NCBI RefSeq assembly: GCF_000428525.1
Contig: NZ_AUAC01000008.1
Span: 62,001-126,000 of the forward strand
Origin: Hellea balneolensis DSM 19091
Lineage (GTDB): Bacteria; Pseudomonadota; Alphaproteobacteria; Caulobacterales; Maricaulaceae
Reading direction: 5' to 3'
Length of the DNA stretch: 64,000 bases
In this document: positions 61,673 to 64,000 of the stretch, piece by piece
Numbering within the stretch: position 1 is the stretch's first letter
How the letters are laid out: the number at the start of each line of letters is the position of its first letter
The notes under the pieces: model-generated
The model's database searches: none
Told to the model about the DNA's origin: nothing
Seen by the model: only the letters and a program-made list of their open reading frames with translations
Program-made: the position numbers and the translations under genes

Positions 61673-63517
61673 ATGCCGCCGGAAACGCCAGAACAGGAAA
61701 AAGCAGAGCAAAGTCTTAACGAGCAGTCGCTTCGCTATCAGCTTAAAAGTTTTTGGAGGCTCTGGCCTTATCTTTGGCCAAAAGACAAGCCCACCTATAA
61801 ATTACGCACCCATCTGGCGATGATATTTACAATTGCTGGACAGTTTATTGTTGTTCTCGCGCCTTTCTTTTTGGGCCGCGCCATTGACGCCATGAATATA
61901 CAAGTTGAGGAATTAGGGCTTGGGAATGCCATCGGCATGGGAATTATTTTGCTCATCCTCGCCTATGGCGGATTTAGACTCGCCTCGGTTATGCTTTCGG
62001 AAGGCCGGGAATATGTCTTCGCCCCCGTTGCGCAATATGCCAAGCGCGCGGTGGCGACCTCAACCTTTGCCCATTTGCATAAATTATCTTTGCGCTATCA
62101 TCTTGAGAAACGCACGGGCGGTCTGTCCCGCATCATTGAACGCGGCATTCGTTCCATTGATTTTCTGTTCCGGTTTCTGCTCTTTAATATCGGCCCGACC
62201 TTATTACAGCTCGCCATCGCCGGAGCGGCGTTCTGGATTGCCTATAGCTGGGAATTTGCGCTTATCGCTGTGGCCGTCGTCATCACTTATATCTGGTTTA
62301 CCGTGACGACAACAGAATGGCGACTGAAATTCCGCCGCGATATGAATAAGAAAGATACAGAGGCAAATGCCAAAGCCATTGATAGCCTTTTAAATTACGA
62401 GACGGTCAAATATTTCAACGCGGAAAAGTTTGAAACAGGGCGTTATGATAGCGCTATGGAAGGCTATCAAAAGGCCGCCATCCTCTCGCGCACCTCGCTC
62501 GCCACGGTTAATATCGGGCAGAGCTTTCTGATGAATTTGGGCCTTGTCGCACTCGTCCTTTTGTCGGCGCAGCGCGTGCTGGACGGGAGCATGACAACAG
62601 GGGACATCTTCGCCATCACAATGGTCATGATGCAGGTTTATCGTCCGCTCAACATTCTCGGCTTTGCTTACCGCGAGATTAAACAGGCCCTGACAGATAT
62701 GGAAAAAATGTTCGCGCTATTGGACATTAAACCTGAAGTTCAAGACGCATCAAACGCGCAAGATATTCACGACGTTAAAGGCGCAATCACGTTTAAGAAT
62801 GTCGCCTTTCGTTATGACCCAGACAGGCCCATCTTGAGGGATATGTCCTTTGATATAAAACCGGGGCAGACAGTGGCCGTTGTCGGCCCGACAGGCGCAG
62901 GGAAATCGACGCTCTCTCGCATCTTGTTTCGATTTTACGATATTGAGAGCGGAGCCGTGACCGTCGACGGGCAAAGTATTGCCGATATAACCCAAGACAG
63001 CCTTCGTAAATCCATCGGTATTGTGCCCCAAGATACTGTGCTGTTTAATGATACTGTTGGCTATAATATTGCTTATGCGCGGCCCGATGCCACGCAAGAT
63101 GAAATCGAAGCTGCAGCCAAAGCGGCGCAGATCCATGACTTCGTCGCGGGACTGCCCAAAGGTTACGACACGATGGTGGGCGAGCGAGGGCTTAAGCTCT
63201 CGGGCGGAGAGAAACAGCGCGTGGCTATAGCGCGAACTCTTTTGAAAAATCCCGCTATTCTTATCTTGGACGAAGCCACTTCTGCACTCGACAGCGTCAC
63301 GGAACGCGATATTCAAGCGGCACTTGATAATGCCGCCAAGAACCGCACCACCCTTGTCATTGCTCACCGCCTGTCAACCATAACAGGCGCAGATAAAATC
63401 ATCGTAATGGAAGATGGCGAAATCGCAGAGCAAGGCACGCATAGCGAGCTGCTCAAGAAAGGCGGGCTCTATGAGACGCTTTGGGAACAGCAAGAAAAGA
63501 GTCCTGAACATGCCTAA
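61673..63517 (+). CDS. Atm1-type ABC transporter (half transporter)
   Basis: A 614-residue fused TM-ABC protein. Six TM helices cover about 45-325 (AGQFIVVLAPFFLGRAIDAM), with the family stretch YHLEKRTGGLSRIIERG and NYETVKYFNAEKFE, typical of the Atm1/HMT1 group that exports glutathione or Fe-S-related compounds and heavy-metal adducts. The ATPase domain has Walker A VGPTGAGKSTLSRI near 410, Q-loop VPQDTVLF, signature LSGGEKQRVAIAR and Walker B AILILDEATSALD. It works as a homodimer. The glycosyltransferase gene is divergent. Confidence 0.95.
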   Translation: MPPETPEQEKAEQSLNEQSLRYQLKSFWRLWPYLWPKDKPTYKLRTHLAMIFTIAGQFIVVLAPFFLGRAIDAMNIQVEELGLGNAIGMGIILLILAYGGFRLASVMLSEGREYVFAPVAQYAKRAVATSTFAHLHKLSLRYHLEKRTGGLSRIIERGIRSIDFLFRFLLFNIGPTLLQLAIAGAAFWIAYSWEFALIAVAVVITYIWFTVTTTEWRLKFRRDMNKKDTEANAKAIDSLLNYETVKYFNAEKFETGRYDSAMEGYQKAAILSRTSLATVNIGQSFLMNLGLVALVLLSAQRVLDGSMTTGDIFAITMVMMQVYRPLNILGFAYREIKQALTDMEKMFALLDIKPEVQDASNAQDIHDVKGAITFKNVAFRYDPDRPILRDMSFDIKPGQTVAVVGPTGAGKSTLSRILFRFYDIESGAVTVDGQSIADITQDSLRKSIGIVPQDTVLFNDTVGYNIAYARPDATQDEIEAAAKAAQIHDFVAGLPKGYDTMVGERGLKLSGGEKQRVAIARTLLKNPAILILDEATSALDSVTERDIQAALDNAAKNRTTLVIAHRLSTITGADKIIVMEDGEIAEQGTHSELLKKGGLYETLWEQQEKSPEHA

Positions 63518-63552
63518 GTCGATATTAGAGCCTCACAAAACCAGAGTATAGT

Positions 63553-64000
63553 ATGATAATTAGAGCCGCCGAACTTTCAGACGCAGATGACATCGCAACA
63601 ATATATAATCATTATATTTTGGAGACGATTGTCACCTTTGAAGAAAGTCCTGTGACGGCCAAAGATATTGCGCAGCGTATATCTGATTTAAAAGACCAAA
63701 ATATTCCTTGGTTTGTAGCCGAAGATTCCGCACAAAATATCATGGGATATGCTTATGCGAGTAAATGGAAAGGGCGGTGTGCCTATCGTTATTCTGTGGA
63801 AGTCACAGTATATTTATCACCCACACATATTGGCAAAGGACTCGGGAGTAAGCTCTATGAAGTATTATTTGAGAGACTCAAGTCACTTAACTATCATGTC
63901 GTGATTGGCGGAATAACGCTTCCGAATGCCGCAAGCATTAAACTTCATGAAAAGTTTGGACTAAAAAAGTCCGGTCATTTCAAAGAAGTCGGATTTAAGT
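63553..64000 (+). CDS. GNAT family N-acetyltransferase, 3' end beyond window
   Basis: The frame from the ATG at 63553 runs to the window edge and gives 149 residues. IIRAAELSDADDIATIYNHYI, PWFVAED, MGYAYASKWKGRCAYRYSVEVTVYL and the acetyl-CoA loop HIGKGLGSKLYEVLFE match phosphinothricin/methionine-sulfoximine-type GNAT acetyltransferases. The last helices (PNAASIKLHEKFGLKKSGHF) are also typical. It starts 36 bp after the ABC exporter on the same strand. The substrate and C-terminus are not visible. Confidence 0.88.
   Translation, partial: MIIRAAELSDADDIATIYNHYILETIVTFEESPVTAKDIAQRISDLKDQNIPWFVAEDSAQNIMGYAYASKWKGRCAYRYSVEVTVYLSPTHIGKGLGSKLYEVLFERLKSLNYHVVIGGITLPNAASIKLHEKFGLKKSGHFKEVGFK

Overview
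The window looks like ordinary chromosome of a stalked or budding marine alphaproteobacterium of the Hyphomonadaceae/Maricaulales type. This rests on gene content and gene order. It has a secA - parvulin lipoprotein - argJ - mutT block, a ubiG / DUF1178 / nitrilase-family / grxC / comF / NDUFAF5-like methyltransferase block, xerD divergent from aroK-aroB, and cpdR next to N-formylglutamate amidohydrolase and a tRNA-Val. Tad pilus components, TorF-type porin and CtrA-like sites also fit. Base composition is moderate and coding density is very high. No genus can be named from sequence alone, and no prophage, CRISPR array, rRNA or replication origin is visible.

Layout. 1-1810: a two-component pair (receiver cut by the window edge, PAS histidine kinase). 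1946-7974: ubiG, an orphan ParB-like gene, and the DUF1178 / carbon-nitrogen hydrolase / grxC / comF block, interrupted by two 270-bp copies of a MITE-like element, then a methyltransferase, an Flp pilin and mutT. 8035-14745: argJ, parvulin lipoprotein, secA, a small methyltransferase, a TorF-like porin. 14802-23778: accA, small genes, xerD with a secreted partner and a 46-aa membrane peptide, aroK-aroB, a CNNM/CorC protein and an amidohydrolase lipoprotein. 23775-27853: a type I secreted RTX metalloprotease and a sterol-desaturase-family enzyme. 27959-36428: a sugar-nucleotide region (ugd, glmS, galU, uronate epimerase, AGE epimerase) with a JmjC-like oxygenase and a carbohydrate-binding-like membrane protein. 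36526-42357: a secreted unknown protein and a tightly coupled operon of an S9 peptidase lipoprotein, a membrane-hairpin protein and an Hsp70/actin-fold ATPase with its own membrane hairpin. 42448-48157: trkH, hslO, N-formylglutamate amidohydrolase, cpdR, tRNA-Val and a TadG-like protein. 48400-55916: an RND efflux pair, a HEAT-like exported protein and an Mrp Fe-S carrier. 55917-64000: a folD with altered catalytic residues, DUF1415, an acyl-CoA synthetase, a haem-b-like membrane protein, a lipoprotein, a WecG/TagA/CpsF glycosyltransferase, an Atm1-type ABC exporter and a truncated GNAT acetyltransferase.

How the genes work together. GalU, Ugd and the SDR epimerase can supply UDP-glucose, UDP-glucuronate and UDP-galacturonate, and GlmS supplies glucosamine-6-phosphate. 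With the CpsF-type transferase this points to an envelope polysaccharide or adhesin. CpdR, the CtrA-like boxes and the Tad genes fit a Caulobacter-like cell cycle and surface-attachment programme.

Most notable: (1) a FolD in which the catalytic lysine is glutamine (Q54) and the folate-site aspartate is glutamate (E121); (2) the S9 peptidase / hairpin protein / Hsp70-like operon, the best candidate for an undescribed membrane-associated ATPase system; (3) a two-copy non-autonomous element whose ends supply stop codons to flanking genes; (4) four convergent gene pairs that share a 4-bp palindromic stop (TTAA or CTAG).
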